Source of the DNA: Candidatus Rifleibacteriota bacterium
GTDB taxonomy: Bacteria > Muiribacteriota > Ozemobacteria > Ozemobacterales > Ozemobacteraceae
Direction of reading: 5' to 3'
DNA length: 64,000 bases
Assembly (NCBI GenBank): GCA_015233565.1
Contig: JADFXM010000007.1
Location: 62,001 to 126,000, forward strand
Shown here in pieces: positions 63,265-64,000 of this stretch. Each line of letters starts with the position of its first letter. The stretch's first letter is position 1. A program made the translations under genes and the position numbers. The notes under the pieces were generated by a model. That model saw only the letters and a program-made list of their open reading frames with translations. It did not search any database and was not told the origin of the DNA.

Positions 63265-64000
63265 TTACGAGTCCCAATAGATCTTCATGGAATTTATAGT
63301 TTCATGAAACTCCTGCGTATAGAGCCGGGCAATATTCCCGTCTGAAACCAGGGTCAAATGGTCATGTGAAAAAACGGAGGTATTATACCAATTAAAACTG
63401 CCGTCCAACACGCGAAAATCGTCGATGACGCAGTATTTTGCATGAATGGGTGAATAGGGAATGGGACGGCCGTTGACACCATATGCCAGGGCAATGGGGA
63501 TACCCGCTTGTTTCAGCCTTGTTATCGCCGGCAGCAAGGGCCGTTTAAGCTCTTCATGCATGGGGTATTCCTGTGTTGCATCTCCAGCCCTTGCCACATG
63601 ACCATTAAATATGAAGGTCAGCTCAACTCCCCGGTGTTTCGCCTGGATCAAGGCATCCACTACGCTATCGCCATAGTCCCCCTGCAACTCGCCCAAAAGA
63701 AACAGGCATGCTTTTATGGAATGTCGGGCGCGATGAATTTCGGATATTATGGCCTGATGGGGCCGGTAATTTTGGCCGTTCATCATTTTGTGGCGCCCGA
63801 AGGTATAGAGCAGGTTAAAGGGACTCAAGGGATCTATCCCGTATTGCTGAATAACTCCACCGCGAACGCTCTGGAAAATGTTATCGAGCAGCCGACAGAT
63901 CCCTTTTGAATGGAACGTCGCACCGGATTCCCAGTTTGCTCCCCAGAGATCAAAAGTAATGTTGAATGATCCCAGAATACAGTCTTCGTCGCCAAATATT
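63265..64000 (-). CDS. Phospholipase D-like protein with two HKD sites (5' end outside the window)
   Basis: The frame stays open from the stop at 63265 to the right edge (at least 245 codons), so the gene is cut by the window. The visible part begins with the second half of a first HKD site (FGDEDCILGSFNITFDLWG). A helical stretch follows (GICRLLDNIFQSV, FGRHKMMNGQNYRPHQAI), then the complete second HKD motif HAKYCVIDDFRVLDGSFNWYN. This is the two-site layout of cardiolipin synthases, phospholipases D and related nucleases. A TTG-initiated short version from 63828 is rejected because the upstream codons continue the domain. Its neighbour is the CBM21-EEP phosphodiesterase. Confidence 0.85.
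   Translation of the reverse strand, partial: IFGDEDCILGSFNITFDLWGANWESGATFHSKGICRLLDNIFQSVRGGVIQQYGIDPLSPFNLLYTFGRHKMMNGQNYRPHQAIISEIHRARHSIKACLFLLGELQGDYGDSVVDALIQAKHRGVELTFIFNGHVARAGDATQEYPMHEELKRPLLPAITRLKQAGIPIALAYGVNGRPIPYSPIHAKYCVIDDFRVLDGSFNWYNTSVFSHDHLTLVSDGNIARLYTQEFHETINSMKIYWDS

Overview
The window reads as a chromosomal segment of an anaerobic or microaerophilic, Gram-negative-type bacterium. An outer-membrane porin with a signal peptide sits beside a periplasmic phosphate-binding protein, and the window also carries a class I hybrid-cluster protein, a [4Fe-4S] cysteine desulfidase-like enzyme and acetate kinase. No rRNA, tRNA or ribosomal-protein gene is present, so the lineage cannot be fixed; an uncultivated environmental phylum (for example Candidatus Riflebacteria) is only a guess. 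Most genes are AT-rich, but about 1-6.7 kb and 61.4-64 kb are clearly more GC-rich, so the composition is mosaic.

Layout: 0-2.1 kb holds a short repeat and a secreted Memo-CapA fusion. 2.6-6.7 kb is a translationally coupled three-gene phosphorelay (PAS kinase, single receiver, REC-HK-REC hybrid kinase). 7.6-8.9 kb is a UPF0597/L-cysteine desulfidase-like enzyme. 9.3-14.1 kb carries a nitrosative-stress module (hcp, dicluster ferredoxin, Rrf2 regulator) split by an IS21-type end relic. 14.7-24 kb holds an RNase H-like protein, a DJ-1/PfpI protein, an LmeA-like lipid-binding protein, a 40-residue Lys-rich protein, a Gln-rich secreted protein, an oversized GlmS and an ABC1 kinase. 24.2-32 kb has ackA and two large hybrid kinases. 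32.6-40.2 kb is a tight five-gene run: an orphan branched-chain-type binding protein, a membrane-anchored beta-propeller, ligA, a HAMP-GAF-GGDEF diguanylate cyclase and an orphan TAXI binding protein. 40.2-45.6 kb holds a small membrane protein, a MazG-like hydrolase, a DUF4337 protein and a multi-PAS hybrid kinase. 46.3-53.3 kb is a phosphate regulon (porin-pstS-pstC-pstA-pstB-phoU) with 11-bp-periodic Pho-box-like repeats upstream of both the porin and pstS. 53.5-64 kb holds a DUF4105-like protein, another hybrid kinase, a PHB-depolymerase-type esterase, a FliL-like secreted protein, a methyltransferase, a tandem CBM21-EEP protein and a two-HKD phospholipase D-like gene that runs off the right edge.

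The most striking structure is not a gene. Most large intergenic gaps contain short non-coding inverted-repeat elements (MITE-like), and I could separate at least five families by their termini and by target-site duplications visible in the sequence: A (about 150 bp, 5-bp duplication), B (253 bp, 10-bp duplication, containing a 130-bp segment found in both orientations), C (about 215 bp, TTA/TAA duplication), D (about 145-165 bp, 9-bp duplication) and E (about 135 bp). They are nested (B in D, C in D twice, A between two B-like arms), so the relative order of invasion can be read. They also lie between genes of the pst operon.

Functionally the region is dominated by signalling: six histidine kinases, eight receiver domains and one diguanylate cyclase, yet no response regulator with a DNA-binding output. 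Phosphate uptake and NO/hydroxylamine detoxification are the two clearest physiological modules.
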